Shown in pieces: positions 26,906 through 36,914 of a stretch of DNA of 64,000 nucleotides. A program made the position numbers and the translations under genes. Every line of letters begins with the position of its first letter. Position 1 is the stretch's first letter. The stretch is from an uncultured Clostridia bacterium (GTDB lineage Bacteria; Bacillota; Clostridia; TANB77; CAG-508): assembly GCA_948896235.1 (NCBI GenBank), contig CAQUUC010000004.1, forward strand, positions 76,007 through 140,006, read 5' to 3'. The notes under the pieces were generated by a model, which had not been told where the DNA came from, did not search any database, and saw only the letters and a program-made list of their open reading frames with translations.

Positions 26906-27490
26906 ATGAAAAGAAAAATTAAATTAATTATATGTATAATAGTAATTACCTTTTTAGTAGTATCGATATCTTTATCAATAGGATATTTGATAGAAAAAAA
27001 TAATAAGTTGGGTAATTATAAATTAGTTGGTGGAATAATAACAGAATTTGGACAAAATTATCTAGAAAATGTAACACATCATATAGATACTACAAATAAT
27101 TTAAATACAGTAAGTAATACGGAAAATATGAGTGAAGAAGAATATCAGAAGGCTTTAAAACAAAAAAGTATTGATAATGTAAGTATAAAAATAAAAGAGG
27201 AAACAATTACAAAAAAAGGTGCAACATTTAGTATTACAGATAAAAACAAAATACATTATTTATTTGGAAAGTATTACAGAATTGACAAAAAGAATGGTGA
27301 TAAATGGGAATATTTAAAACCAATATCTAATGAAATAATTTGGGAACTTACCGCATGGACGTCAATATATGATGAATATGATTATAGGGTAGACTGGTCA
27401 GAGATTTATGGAGAATTAGAGAGTGGAGAATATAGACTTATGAAAGAAATAGACGATATAGAGATATATGCTGAATTTACAATAAAATAA
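26906..27490 (+). CDS. Membrane-anchored protein with an Ig-like domain
   Basis: ATG at 26906 follows AATAGGGAGTATT. Residues 6-29 are a membrane helix or uncleaved signal (LIICIIVITFLVVSISLSIGYLI). The 194-residue protein then has a linker and a beta-rich domain (VSIKIKEETITKKGATFSI, YYRIDKKNGDKWEYLKPI, WSEIYGELESGEYRLMKEI). This resembles the Big_14-type bacterial Ig-like domain of secreted clostridial proteins. It lacks a lipobox Cys. The role is unknown. It converges on spoVAE with a shared terminator. Confidence 0.65.
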   Translation: MKRKIKLIICIIVITFLVVSISLSIGYLIEKNNKLGNYKLVGGIITEFGQNYLENVTHHIDTTNNLNTVSNTENMSEEEYQKALKQKSIDNVSIKIKEETITKKGATFSITDKNKIHYLFGKYYRIDKKNGDKWEYLKPISNEIIWELTAWTSIYDEYDYRVDWSEIYGELESGEYRLMKEIDDIEIYAEFTIK

Positions 27491-27522
27491 TAGGATTGCA
27501 AATTGCAATCCTATTGTTTTTT
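27491..27522. terminator. Bidirectional terminator between 26906 and spoVAE
   Basis: AGGATTGCAA pairs with TTGCAATCCT, followed on the plus strand by TTGTTTTTT. The spoVAE stop codon lies within its right flank. Confidence 0.78.
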
Positions 27523-27898
27523 CATTTTAGGTTTAGAAATAAGAGATGCAATATAGCCAAAGAATATTGCAGCAGCAATACCTCCTGCAGCAGCTTTGGT
27601 TCCACCAATAAATGCACCAACGAGTCCAGATTTTCCTACTTCTTCAATAGCACCTTTTGCAAGAGCATTACCGAAACCAGTTAATGGAACAGTTGCGCCA
27701 CATCCTGCAAAATCAACTATATGTTGATAAATTCCAAGTCCCCCTAAGATAGCACCAGTCGTAACAAATATAACTAAAATTCTTGCAGGAGTTAATTTAG
27801 TTTTATCAATTAAAATTTGACCAATTATACAAATAAGTCCACCTACAACAAAACATCTTAGCATTTGCATCCAATCTATACTTCCGAAAAAATTCCAT
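27511..27898 (-). CDS. spoVAE: Stage V sporulation protein AE, CGG +1 shift at codon 5
   Basis: SpoVAE belongs to the SpoVA channel that moves Ca-dipicolinate in spore formation and germination. ATG at 27898 follows AAGGAGATTACAATT. The fifth codon is CGG (C at 27886). Skipping its C gives MEFFGSIDWMQMLRCFVVGGLICIIGQ-type sequence, the expected N terminus, and 128 residues. Any later start lacks a ribosome site. Three to four membrane segments follow, including TPARILVIFVTTGAILGGLGI and FAGCGATVPLTGFGNALAKG, a family signature. It overlaps the order spoVAC-spoVAD-spoVAE. Confidence 0.9.
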
Positions 27899-27937
27899 AA
27901 TTGTAATCTCCTTTATTTTTATATTATATATTAAAGC

Positions 27938-28944
<1,007 letters not shown>

Positions 28945-28973
28945 TAAAAATCACCTTTCCCTAAATCTTAAAT

Positions 28974-29438
28974 TTATACAAGAGTTATAGCTTGTGTATT
29001 AAAAATTAAATACACGATACCTACTACAATTGAAGCTGATATACCAAATACTAAAACCGGACCTGCAACAGTAAACATTTTTCCACCAACTCCCATTACA
29101 TATCCTTCAGATTTATATTCCATTGCAGGTGAAACTATGGAATTTGCAAAACCTGTGATAGGAACAAGTGAACCTGCACCTGCAAATTTGCCAATTTTAT
29201 TAAATAAGTTTAATCCTGTTAAAAATGCACTAATTCCAATTAGTATAATAGAAACTATAGTATTAGAAAGTTGTACATCCATCCCACGGAATTTACAATA
29301 ATTAAAAATAATTTGACCAATAGAACAAATTAGTCCGCCAACCCAAAATGCATTAAAGCAGTTTTTTATAATAGGAGAATTAGGCGACTTTTTATCTACA
29401 TAGTCCTGATAATCTTTTTTTGTTTCAATAGGTTTCAT
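28974..29438 (-). CDS. spoVAC: Stage V sporulation protein AC
   Basis: ATG at 29438 follows AAAGGAGGATACT. SpoVAC is a mechanosensitive-type membrane component of the spore dipicolinate channel. The 154-residue protein has a short charged N terminus and about four membrane segments, with FWVGGLICSIGQIIFNY near residue 31, GSLVPITGFANSIVSPAMEYKSEG in the middle and KMFTVAGPVLVFGISASIVVG at the end. It is the first spoVA gene of the operon, about 30 bases upstream of spoVAD. It has no in-frame CGG. Confidence 0.93.
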   Translation of the reverse strand: MKPIETKKDYQDYVDKKSPNSPIIKNCFNAFWVGGLICSIGQIIFNYCKFRGMDVQLSNTIVSIILIGISAFLTGLNLFNKIGKFAGAGSLVPITGFANSIVSPAMEYKSEGYVMGVGGKMFTVAGPVLVFGISASIVVGIVYLIFNTQAITLV

Positions 29439-29452
29439 AGTATCCTCCTTTA

Positions 29453-29665
29453 CTAATCTCTATCTCTGTCAATTACAAAAGATAGATCTAAATCTACAGA
29501 ATATTCTGTTATTTTTTTGCCATTTATTTTAGCCTTTTGTTCTAAAACGGTAACACTAGTTAAATAATCAATAGTTTTAGAAGCTTCATTCACAGTTTGA
29601 ACAATAGCATCTTTCCAAGAAACACTAGATGTTCCAGTTACTTTTAAATGTTTTTCAACAGCCAT
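29453..29665 (-). CDS. Dodecin family flavin-binding protein
   Basis: ATG at 29665 follows ACGGAGGGTGATTATAC. The 70-residue product matches dodecin: KHLKVTGTSSVSWKDAIVQTV near the start, ASKTIDYLTSVTVLEQKAKI, and a final strand (EYSVDLDLSFVID). Dodecins form hollow 12-mers that store flavins. It sits 14 bases upstream of spoVAC and probably shares its transcript, which would place it in the forespore programme. That co-expression is an inference from spacing. Confidence 0.85.
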   Translation of the reverse strand: MAVEKHLKVTGTSSVSWKDAIVQTVNEASKTIDYLTSVTVLEQKAKINGKKITEYSVDLDLSFVIDRDRD

Positions 29666-29834
29666 GTATAATCACCCTCCGTTTTAATTAGATAAACATA
29701 TATTTTCCAAAATTTTAAAGATTATACAAAATTTAAAAAAATAGTAAAAATCATAACTAATCATAAATTTACTTAAAATAATGAAAATTAAAATTAGTTG
29801 TGTTATAATAAAGCACGAAAAGGGGGAGATAAAA

Positions 29835-30725
29835 GTGGGACTAAAAGTAACAAATGTAACAAAAAGTTTTTTAGATAAAAAAGCAGTAGATAATATTTCA
29901 TTTAGTATAGAATCACCAGGAGTTTTTGGACTACTTGGAACAAATGGAGCAGGAAAAACAACGACAATTAGAATGATGCTTGGAATAATAAAGAAAGATA
30001 GTGGAGAAATTACTTGGAAGGGAAAGGAAGTAACAAGAAAAAATGTTAATTTTGGATATTTGCCAGAAGAAAGGGGAATTTATCCAAAATCTAAAATAAT
30101 GGATCAATTAGTTTATTTTGGAAAACTAAAAGGAATGAAAAAAGATGAAGCAATAGAAAAAGTAAAATATTGGGCAAAAAAACTAGAAGTAGAACAATAT
30201 TTAGAAATGCCAGCAGAAAAATTATCAAAAGGAAATCAGCAAAAAGTTCAATTTATTATAGCAGTAATGCATAACCCTGAACTAATCATTTTAGATGAAC
30301 CATTTAGCGGACTTGATCCAGTAAATGCTAAGATACTAAAAGATGTTATTCTAGAACTTGTGAAAATGGGTAAATATATAGTTATGTCATCACACCAAAT
30401 GACACAAATAGAAGAATTCTGTACTGATGTAGTAATTTTAAACAAAGGTGTAACAGTACTTAAAGGAAATTTAAAAGAAATAAAAAATAGTTATCCTTGT
30501 AATAAACTAGAAATTAGTACAAAAGAAAACATAGAGGATTACATAGAAAATGTAGGTTTAACAGTTAACTTTAGTAAAAATAATGAATACATTATTGATA
30601 TTAATGGAGAAGAAAAAGCAAATGAATTATTAAAAACACTTACTTTAAATAATATAAAAATTATGAAATATGAATTAAAAAGACCAAGTCTACAAGATAT
30701 ATTTATTGAAAAGGTAGGTGAATAA
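29835..30725 (+). CDS. ABC transporter ATP-binding protein (NatA/EcsA-like)
   Basis: The GTG at 29835 follows AGGGGGAG; a longer frame to 29781 overlaps the -10 element TATAAT at 29804-29809. The 296-residue ATPase has Walker A (LGTNGAGKTTTIRMM), a Q-loop region, the signature LSKGNQQKVQ (in place of LSGGQ), Walker B (ELIILDEPFSGLDP) and the H-loop SSHQM. The C-terminal part is an accessory domain. Overlap with the next gene shows it pairs with that permease. The pair resembles NatAB-type Na+ or peptide exporters. Confidence 0.88.
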   Translation: MGLKVTNVTKSFLDKKAVDNISFSIESPGVFGLLGTNGAGKTTTIRMMLGIIKKDSGEITWKGKEVTRKNVNFGYLPEERGIYPKSKIMDQLVYFGKLKGMKKDEAIEKVKYWAKKLEVEQYLEMPAEKLSKGNQQKVQFIIAVMHNPELIILDEPFSGLDPVNAKILKDVILELVKMGKYIVMSSHQMTQIEEFCTDVVILNKGVTVLKGNLKEIKNSYPCNKLEISTKENIEDYIENVGLTVNFSKNNEYIIDINGEEKANELLKTLTLNNIKIMKYELKRPSLQDIFIEKVGE

Positions 30726-30726
30726 A

Positions 30727-31965
30727 ATGAGAGATTTAATAACAGTAGCAAGCTATACAATAAAAGAAATGATAAAAAGAAAATCTTTTATAATTTCAAA
30801 TATAATAATACTTTTAATAATTGTATTAGGATTTAATGTACCCAATATTTTAGATGCTTTAAAAGGCGATGATACAGAAAATTTAAGTAATAATAATGTA
30901 TTAATAATAGATGAAGATAATATATTTGAAGGAAATTTGGAAGCATTAAACCAAATGGAATTAGGAAAAAACTTTAAAATACAAAATGAAAGTGTAACAA
31001 ATGAAGAATTAAAACAAAAGATAGATGATGGAGAAATATTTGCTAGTCTTATATTAAAGAAAGAAAATGGTACTATAAATATACAATATGTAATAGATAG
31101 TATAACTATGAATGAATTACCACAATATGTAATAGAAGCATTATCTAAAATATACACCAATATGCAAATTGAAAAATTAGGTCTTACAACTGAACAATTA
31201 GCAAGTTTGGAGGTAGGATTTAATGTAGAAGTAACACAAACAAATGAAAATCCAGCCAGTGGAAATGTATTTGCAATAATGCTTTTATCAATTGTACTAT
31301 TTTATGCAATATATTTTTGTGCATATCAAGTATCAAGTTCAATAACAACAGAAAAAACCTCAAAAATAATGGAAACATTAGTAACATCTACAACACCTAG
31401 AACAATAGTACTTGGAAAAACTATAGGAATAGGAATAGTGGGATTATTACAAGTTAGTTTAATAATATTAGTAAGTGTTATTTCTTGTAATTTATTCTTA
31501 GACCCTAACCTATTATCTTCTATAATAGATGTATCAAAAATAACACCAATGCTTGCTATATCAGTAATAGTATATTTTATTTTAGGGTATGCAATATATT
31601 CATTACTATATGCACTAACAGGTTCGACTGTAAGCAAGCCAGAAGACATAAATTCAGCTAATGGACCAGTTGCAATTTTAGCAGTAATAGGATTTTATTT
31701 ATCATATTTTGCAATGATGAATCCTACCAGTGAAATAAATGTATTTGCATCAATATTTCCATTTTCGGCACCCTTTAGTATGCCCTTTAGAATAATGATG
31801 GGAACAGCAACACCTATTCAAATTTTAATATCATTAGGAATAATGGTATTAAGTATAATTGTAATAGCACATATATCAATAAAAATTTATTCTTCTGCAA
31901 TATTTAATTATGGTACAAAAATGAGCATAAAAGATATTTTGAAAATGTATAAAGATAAAAATTAA
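30727..31965 (+). CDS. ABC-2 type permease (NatB-like)
   Basis: ATG at 30727 lies just after the ATPase stop and follows AGGTGAATAAA. The 412-residue protein has one N-terminal helix (IISNIIILLIIVLGFNV), a large outside domain (residues 45-185), and about five more helices from 190 on. These include NVFAIMLLSIVLFYAIYFCAYQ, then the ABC-2 signature region SSITTEKTSKIMETLVTS. The architecture is that of NatB/YhaP-type exporters. The substrate is not deducible. A strong hairpin follows the stop. Confidence 0.85.
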   Translation: MRDLITVASYTIKEMIKRKSFIISNIIILLIIVLGFNVPNILDALKGDDTENLSNNNVLIIDEDNIFEGNLEALNQMELGKNFKIQNESVTNEELKQKIDDGEIFASLILKKENGTINIQYVIDSITMNELPQYVIEALSKIYTNMQIEKLGLTTEQLASLEVGFNVEVTQTNENPASGNVFAIMLLSIVLFYAIYFCAYQVSSSITTEKTSKIMETLVTSTTPRTIVLGKTIGIGIVGLLQVSLIILVSVISCNLFLDPNLLSSIIDVSKITPMLAISVIVYFILGYAIYSLLYALTGSTVSKPEDINSANGPVAILAVIGFYLSYFAMMNPTSEINVFASIFPFSAPFSMPFRIMMGTATPIQILISLGIMVLSIIVIAHISIKIYSSAIFNYGTKMSIKDILKMYKDKN

Positions 31966-31971
31966 AAAGTG

Positions 31972-32005
31972 AGGGAGCAACCTAAAGTACAGGTTGCTCC
32001 CTTTA
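31972..32005. terminator. Strong bidirectional hairpin after the ABC operon
   Basis: GGGAGCAACCT pairs with AGGTTGCTCCC. It can end the plus-strand ABC transcript and the short minus-strand gene that follows. A second inverted repeat (CAACTTG with CAAGTTG) lies at 32009-32028. Confidence 0.75.
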
Positions 32006-32030
32006 GCCAACTTGAATATACAAGTTGAAG

Positions 32031-32147
32031 CTATTTGACCCCTAACATACCCTGCCTAAATTCGGCTGAGTTGTAGAAGTCAATACGATCTTCTTTTTCC
32101 GGAGTTTCCTCTACTACATTTTTGGTAACTGTTGTGTCTTTGTCCAT
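32031..32147 (-). CDS. Small orphan peptide (38 aa)
   Basis: ATG at 32147 follows GGAGGAAAGAGCACT, a strong ribosome site. The 38-residue acidic peptide begins MDKDTTVTKNVVEE and ends EFRQGMLGVK. It has no hydrophobic segment. Codons are less AT-rich than the surroundings, like the orphan genes at 13688, 51855 and 62004. A hairpin closes it. It is too short for family recognition; the ribosome site and terminator are the main support. The rest of 31966-32338 has no other gene I can support. Confidence 0.5.
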   Translation of the reverse strand: MDKDTTVTKNVVEETPEKEDRIDFYNSAEFRQGMLGVK

Positions 32148-32338
32148 AGTGCTCTTTCCTCCATTTTCTAAAAGATAGCTTTATTGATTGTTAACATAAA
32201 TATTATACTGCAATAATTTGGAAAAATCAAGAAAAATTTATAAAATACTTGAAAATTAGTATAAAAAATTATAAATTATATATTATATATGAAATTTATA
32301 AAAATATATAGGAAAAATAAAGAAAGGTAAAAATAAAA

Positions 32339-33649
32339 ATGGATTTTGCAAGGGAGACTGCTTTAAAAATATTGTATAAAATAGATGTAGAAAAAGCATA
32401 TTCTAATATTGTTTTAGATGAATATTTGAATAATTATAGACAAAAATTGAGCCCAAAAGATATAAATTTAATTTCTGAAATAGTTTATGGTACAGTTACT
32501 TGGAAACTAACAATAGATACTATATTGCAAAAATATTCTAAAATAAAATTAAAGAAAATGTCTAATTGGGTATTAAATATTTTAAGAATAGGAGCATATC
32601 AAATTCTGTTTTTAGATAAAATACCTAAAAGTGCAGCAGTAAATGAAAGCGTTAATCTTACAAAAAAATACGCGTTTAAATCAACAAGTCTTGTTAATGC
32701 TATTTTAAGAAAAATTGAAAAGAAAGATTATAAAGATCTTTTTTTAATAGAAAATATAGAGGAAAAAATATCAAAAATTTATTCAATGCCTAAATGGTTA
32801 GTAGAAGAATTACTAAAAGAATATTCAGTTAAAGAAGTAGAAGATATATGTAAATTTTCAAACGAAAAACCTAAAACAACAATTAGGATTAACCTACTAA
32901 AAATAAGTAAAGAAAATTTTTTAAAGAAACTAAAAGAACTTAAGCTAGAATATGAAGAAACTGAGATTGAAAATTACCTACATATCAAAAATGTTAAAAA
33001 CATAGGAGAATTAGACCTATTTAAAGAAGGGCTTTTTACAGTTCAGGATGTGGGAGCTGGAAAAATCGGACTAATGCTTGCGCCAAAAGCAGGTGAGAGG
33101 GTTTTAGATGCTTGTAGTGCGCCAGGAGGAAAAACTACTGAACTTGCAGAAATCATGAAAAATGACGGAAAAATTGTAGCAAGTGATGTTTATAAACATC
33201 GCATTAAACTTGTCGAAGAAAATGCAAAAAGACTTGGAATAAATATAATAGAGACCTATGAACAAGATGCTACAATTTTAAATGAAGATTTTATTCAAAA
33301 ATTTGATAAAGTTTTAATTGATGTTCCATGTCTTGGCTTTGGAGTTATGAAAAGAAAACCAGATATAAAATGGCAAAGAAAAAAAGAAGATATTGAAGAA
33401 ATTATAAAAATTCAATTCGAAATATTAAAAAACTCTGTTAAGTATTTGAAAGTAGGCGGAGAAATAGTTTATTCAACATGTAGCATTTTAAAAAATGAAA
33501 ATGAAGCTATAATAGAAAAGTGGTTAAAATCAGCAAGAGAGGAAGAAATAAAAACACATATAAGATATGAAATAGAAAAGGTAGAAAAAATATTACCAGG
33601 GAAAAATACAGATGGATTTTTTATATGCAAAATTATACGTATAAGTTAG
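32339..33649 (+). CDS. rsmB: 16S rRNA (cytosine-967-C5)-methyltransferase
   Basis: RsmB methylates C967 of 16S rRNA using S-adenosylmethionine. The 436-residue protein has an N-terminal NusB-like RNA-binding domain (residues 1-140, RETALKILYKIDVEKAYSN, PKSAAVNESVNL). The methyltransferase domain has DACSAPGGKTTELAEIM near 260, DVPCLGFGVMKRKPDIKW near 330 with the catalytic PC, and YSTCSILKNENE near 380 with the second Cys. ATG at 32339 has a weak AGAAAGG site. Several Arg are encoded by CGC or CGT but none by CGG. Confidence 0.93.
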   Translation: MDFARETALKILYKIDVEKAYSNIVLDEYLNNYRQKLSPKDINLISEIVYGTVTWKLTIDTILQKYSKIKLKKMSNWVLNILRIGAYQILFLDKIPKSAAVNESVNLTKKYAFKSTSLVNAILRKIEKKDYKDLFLIENIEEKISKIYSMPKWLVEELLKEYSVKEVEDICKFSNEKPKTTIRINLLKISKENFLKKLKELKLEYEETEIENYLHIKNVKNIGELDLFKEGLFTVQDVGAGKIGLMLAPKAGERVLDACSAPGGKTTELAEIMKNDGKIVASDVYKHRIKLVEENAKRLGINIIETYEQDATILNEDFIQKFDKVLIDVPCLGFGVMKRKPDIKWQRKKEDIEEIIKIQFEILKNSVKYLKVGGEIVYSTCSILKNENEAIIEKWLKSAREEEIKTHIRYEIEKVEKILPGKNTDGFFICKIIRIS

Positions 33650-33862
33650 AAAAAATAAGTATTACAACAATATTACAATTAGGTGACAATTAAGTTAAAA
33701 CTATTGACTTTAAGCATAAAAATAATAAAATAATGAATATAATAATAAAATGGAAAAATAACGAAAAAAAAGTCAAAATTTCTTAAAACAATTTGTATGA
33801 AATTTTGAAAAAATGTAAAACATAAGAATGAAAAAATAAAATATAGTAACAAAGGAGAAAAA

Positions 33863-35506
33863 ATGTCAACTAGTTTAGGTTTGTATATAGAAGATAATGT
33901 AATTAAATATGCTAAAGTTTCAAAAGACAATGATGTTGTTAAAATTGACTCCTTTGGAATTAAGTTCTATGATAAAATTAGTGAAGCAATTTCTCAAGTA
34001 ATAGAAGAAACATACAGTTATAAAGTACCAATAAGCATTAATTTATCAAATGAAAACTATAATTATTTTTATTTATTTAGTTTGCTAAATAAAAAGGATA
34101 TGCAAAGTGTAATAAACACAGAATTTGAATCTTTATGTTATGATAGAGGACTAAACAAAGAAGCCTTTGATACAAGATATGTATTAGTAAATGATTTAGA
34201 AGATAAAGAAAAAGTAAAAGCAATACATGTTTCAGCAAGTAAAGCAGACTTAGCTAAAAAAGAACAACAATTAGAAGGATATAAATTAACCTATGCTTCA
34301 CCAATGGGAACTACTATTGGAAATTTATTAGATTACAAAGATAAAGAAAATGTAATGATAGTAAATATTGAAGACAAAACAACCATAACCACAATAGTAG
34401 ATAAAAAAATAATAGATATACAAACGATTGATGAAGGAACAAGCCAAATATTATCAAAAATTAATGCAAAAGAAAACTCATATTTAAAGGCATATGAAAT
34501 ATGTAAGAATACAACAATATACACTCAAGAAGGAAAAGATTTACAATATGAAGAAAATGATTACTTAGATGATATTATGCCTACATTATATAATATAGTT
34601 GGAGAAGTTAGAAAAATTACAAACAACAGCTTAAATAAAATAGATAAAATATATCTAACAGGAACTGCATCAGTTATAAATAATATCGATATTTATTTTC
34701 AAGATTATTTAAAAGACATAAAATGTGAAATATTAAAACCATATTTTATAAAAAATTCAGTAAGTAAAATAAATATAAAGGATTATATAGAAGTTAATTC
34801 TGCTATAGCTTTAGCTTTACAGGGACTAGGCGAAGGGCTAAAAGGTATGAACTTTAAAAAAGAAACTTTAAAAGATAAGATACCAGAATTTTTAACAATG
34901 GAAATAGGTGGCTCTAAAAAAGGGAAGGTTTCTAAAACTAATAAGAAAATAAATTTGAATATTGATATGGATTTAAAAGGAGAGCTAACAGCGTTAGAAC
35001 AAACCTTAATAAGAATTGCATATGGAATATTAATGCTTATAATAGTTTATAGTGCAATATCAATATTTCTAAATAGTTCAATGAATAAAAAAGCAGAAGA
35101 AATTGAAGAAGCAACAAAACAAGTAAATGCTCAAATAGCTTCAATAAACAATGATACTTCAATAATAAAAGCAAATAGAAGTAAATATGAAACAATGACA
35201 AAAAGATTAACAGATTTAAATACATCCATAGAAGAAAAAAGAAAAGTGAAAAATGCAATACCTACATTATTAAATCAAATAATGTTTAGCATACCAAAGG
35301 GAGTACAAATAACTTCTATTGAGAATACAAGTGGTACAAAAATAATTATAAATGCTCAAGCTAATACTTATGATCAATTAGGCTATTTAAAAGCAAGCAT
35401 TAAAAATTATAATATACTAATAAATGTAGTATCTGATAGTGGACAAAAAACTTCACAAGATGGACCAATAAAAACAACAATAGAGGGAGACCTACCAATA
35501 GGATAA
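33863..35506 (+). CDS. Type IV pilus assembly PilM-PilN fusion-like protein
   Basis: ATG at 33863 follows AAAGGAGAAAA. Residues 1-350 form an actin-like PilM-type domain (SLGLYIEDNVIKYAKVSK, IYLTGTASVINNID, NSAIALALQGLGEGLKGMNF). A linker, a membrane helix near 390-410 (IAYGILMLIIVYSAISIFL), a coiled coil, and a periplasm-side PilN-like domain (AIPTLLNQIMFSIPKGVQITSIE) follow. In many bacteria PilM and PilN are separate genes; here one 547-residue chain joins cytoplasmic and membrane parts. It is first in the pilus operon. Confidence 0.8.
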   Translation: MSTSLGLYIEDNVIKYAKVSKDNDVVKIDSFGIKFYDKISEAISQVIEETYSYKVPISINLSNENYNYFYLFSLLNKKDMQSVINTEFESLCYDRGLNKEAFDTRYVLVNDLEDKEKVKAIHVSASKADLAKKEQQLEGYKLTYASPMGTTIGNLLDYKDKENVMIVNIEDKTTITTIVDKKIIDIQTIDEGTSQILSKINAKENSYLKAYEICKNTTIYTQEGKDLQYEENDYLDDIMPTLYNIVGEVRKITNNSLNKIDKIYLTGTASVINNIDIYFQDYLKDIKCEILKPYFIKNSVSKINIKDYIEVNSAIALALQGLGEGLKGMNFKKETLKDKIPEFLTMEIGGSKKGKVSKTNKKINLNIDMDLKGELTALEQTLIRIAYGILMLIIVYSAISIFLNSSMNKKAEEIEEATKQVNAQIASINNDTSIIKANRSKYETMTKRLTDLNTSIEEKRKVKNAIPTLLNQIMFSIPKGVQITSIENTSGTKIIINAQANTYDQLGYLKASIKNYNILINVVSDSGQKTSQDGPIKTTIEGDLPIG

Positions 35507-35524
35507 AGGAGAAAATAGGTATAT

Positions 35525-36128
35525 ATGAGAAAAATTTTAATATCCATATTAATTGTTTTGCTACTAGCAGTTGGATATTTGGTAATATTCAAAGGAATAA
35601 ATGTATTTGGACTTGATATTTTATCTATTACTCGGAATTAAGAAGAAAAATGAGGAGTTAGATAGTGCATTAGAAAAAGTAAGTACATTAACAAGCGTAG
35701 ATGAGCCAAAAGCTGTACTGGAATTAAATGAAAATGCAAAACAATTAGTAACAGCAAAAGAAGAATATAATGATAAAGTTTTAAATAGTTCAAATGAAGA
35801 TATTAAAGAAGCAAGAATAACAAGACCATATGAAACTGAATATCTACAAACAGTAATAGGAAATCATGCTAAAGATAAAGGAATTAATTTAAGATATGAA
35901 TTAAGACAAGCAAATACTGGAGTAGCAGGTGAATATGATATATATTTTACCATTACAGGAAGTTATGTTTCAATATCTGAATTTGTGGCAGCAATAGAAA
36001 ATAATTCTTCATTGAATTTTAGAATTGAAGCTTTTAAATTAGTACCTACAACAAACGATACAGAAAACTTACAAGCAACTTTTAATGTAAAAGGAATTAG
36101 CGTTAAAGTTGATAGAACAAGCAATTAG
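35525..36128 (+). CDS. PilO-like pilus alignment protein, one CGG +1 shift site
   Basis: ATG at 35525 follows AAAGGAGAAAATAGGTAT, 19 bases after the PilMN stop. The first 30 residues form a membrane helix (ILISILIVLLLAVGYLVIF). CGG at 35633 is followed two codons later by TAA. Skipping the C gives Gly37 in LSITGIKKKNEELD and a 200-residue protein with a coiled coil and a ferredoxin-like C-terminal domain (ITGSYVSISEFVAAIENNSSLNFRIEAFKL), as in PilO. Without the shift, the membrane helix would be cut off from the domain. Position after PilMN supports the call. Confidence 0.82.
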
Positions 36129-36163
36129 AATTTTAATTATTAAACAAAGGAGGACACTTTAGG

Positions 36164-36553
36164 GTGAAGTCGATTATAAAGGAAATAATAATTGTACTTT
36201 TATTATTGTTAGCAATTATTTTAGTACTAGGAGTATTTTTGTATGATTATATACCAACCAGTAAAATAGTACCTAAAATTGAACAATATCAAGTACCTAA
36301 TAATATTAAAGAAGAATTAGAAAAGAATGTAAATGATACTGAAGAAAAACAACCACAAATAGTATATGAAGTAGATGGTAAAGATTTAAAAAATGCAGAA
36401 AAGTCAAAAGATTATCAAAAAGGAAAAGTAAATCCTTTTTCACAAAATACGGAAGGAAATACTGCTGTAAACAATACAAATAAAAATAATACAGCAGGTA
36501 CAAATAATTCGAATTCAGTAGGTAATTACTTACCACAAACTGGAACAAAATAA
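36164..36553 (+). CDS. Pilus-operon membrane protein ending in LPQTG
   Basis: The GTG start at 36164 follows AAAGGAGGACACTTTAGG. Residues 3-28 are one membrane helix (IIKEIIIVLLLLLAIILVLGVFL). The remaining 100 residues are charged, then Asn/Thr-rich, and end NYLPQTGTK. An LPXTG motif normally precedes a hydrophobic stretch and a basic tail, but here the protein ends three residues after it. It sits where PilP-like proteins occur in other pilus loci. I see no similarity beyond the helix and low-complexity tail. Confidence 0.6.
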   Translation: MKSIIKEIIIVLLLLLAIILVLGVFLYDYIPTSKIVPKIEQYQVPNNIKEELEKNVNDTEEKQPQIVYEVDGKDLKNAEKSKDYQKGKVNPFSQNTEGNTAVNNTNKNNTAGTNNSNSVGNYLPQTGTK

Positions 36554-36615
36554 TATAGGTTATATTTATTTATATAGATATATCAAAAGAAAAAATATTT
36601 AAGGAGGAATTTTTT

Positions 36616-36831
36616 ATGTTAAAAGGACAAAAAGGTATCACATTAGTAGCATTAGTAATTACAATCATAATATTATTAATATTAGCTGGTGTAACAATTT
36701 CATTAACTTTAGGAGATAATGGATTATTTAAAACAGCTGAGAATGCTGCAGGTAGTTATAAAAATGCAGCAAATGCAGAAATGAATCTTGTAAATGATTT
36801 AAACCAATATGTTAAAAACCATGCACAATAA
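36616..36831 (+). CDS. Type IV pilin-like protein (short prepilin)
   Basis: ATG at 36616 follows AAGGAGGAATTTTTT, a strong site that suits an abundant product. The 71-residue protein has a leader MLKGQKG followed by the pilin helix ITLVALVITIIILLILAGVTISL. A short Gly/Asn/Ala-rich globular part and the tail LNQYVKNHAQ follow. Cleavage after the Gly by the prepilin peptidase two genes away is expected. The usual Glu at mature position 5 is missing, as in a large clostridial family of such proteins. It is a candidate major pilin. Confidence 0.82.
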   Translation: MLKGQKGITLVALVITIIILLILAGVTISLTLGDNGLFKTAENAAGSYKNAANAEMNLVNDLNQYVKNHAQ

Positions 36832-36914
36832 TTAATAAATCATCAACTAAATGGCATATGCAGATTATGTATATGCCATTTAGCTTAACAGTATGAATAA
36901 GAAAAGAGGAAAAT

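Noticed and set aside
32008..32030. Small inverted repeat as a possible operator
   Set aside because: It lies immediately downstream of a short minus-strand gene and is more simply part of its transcript end.
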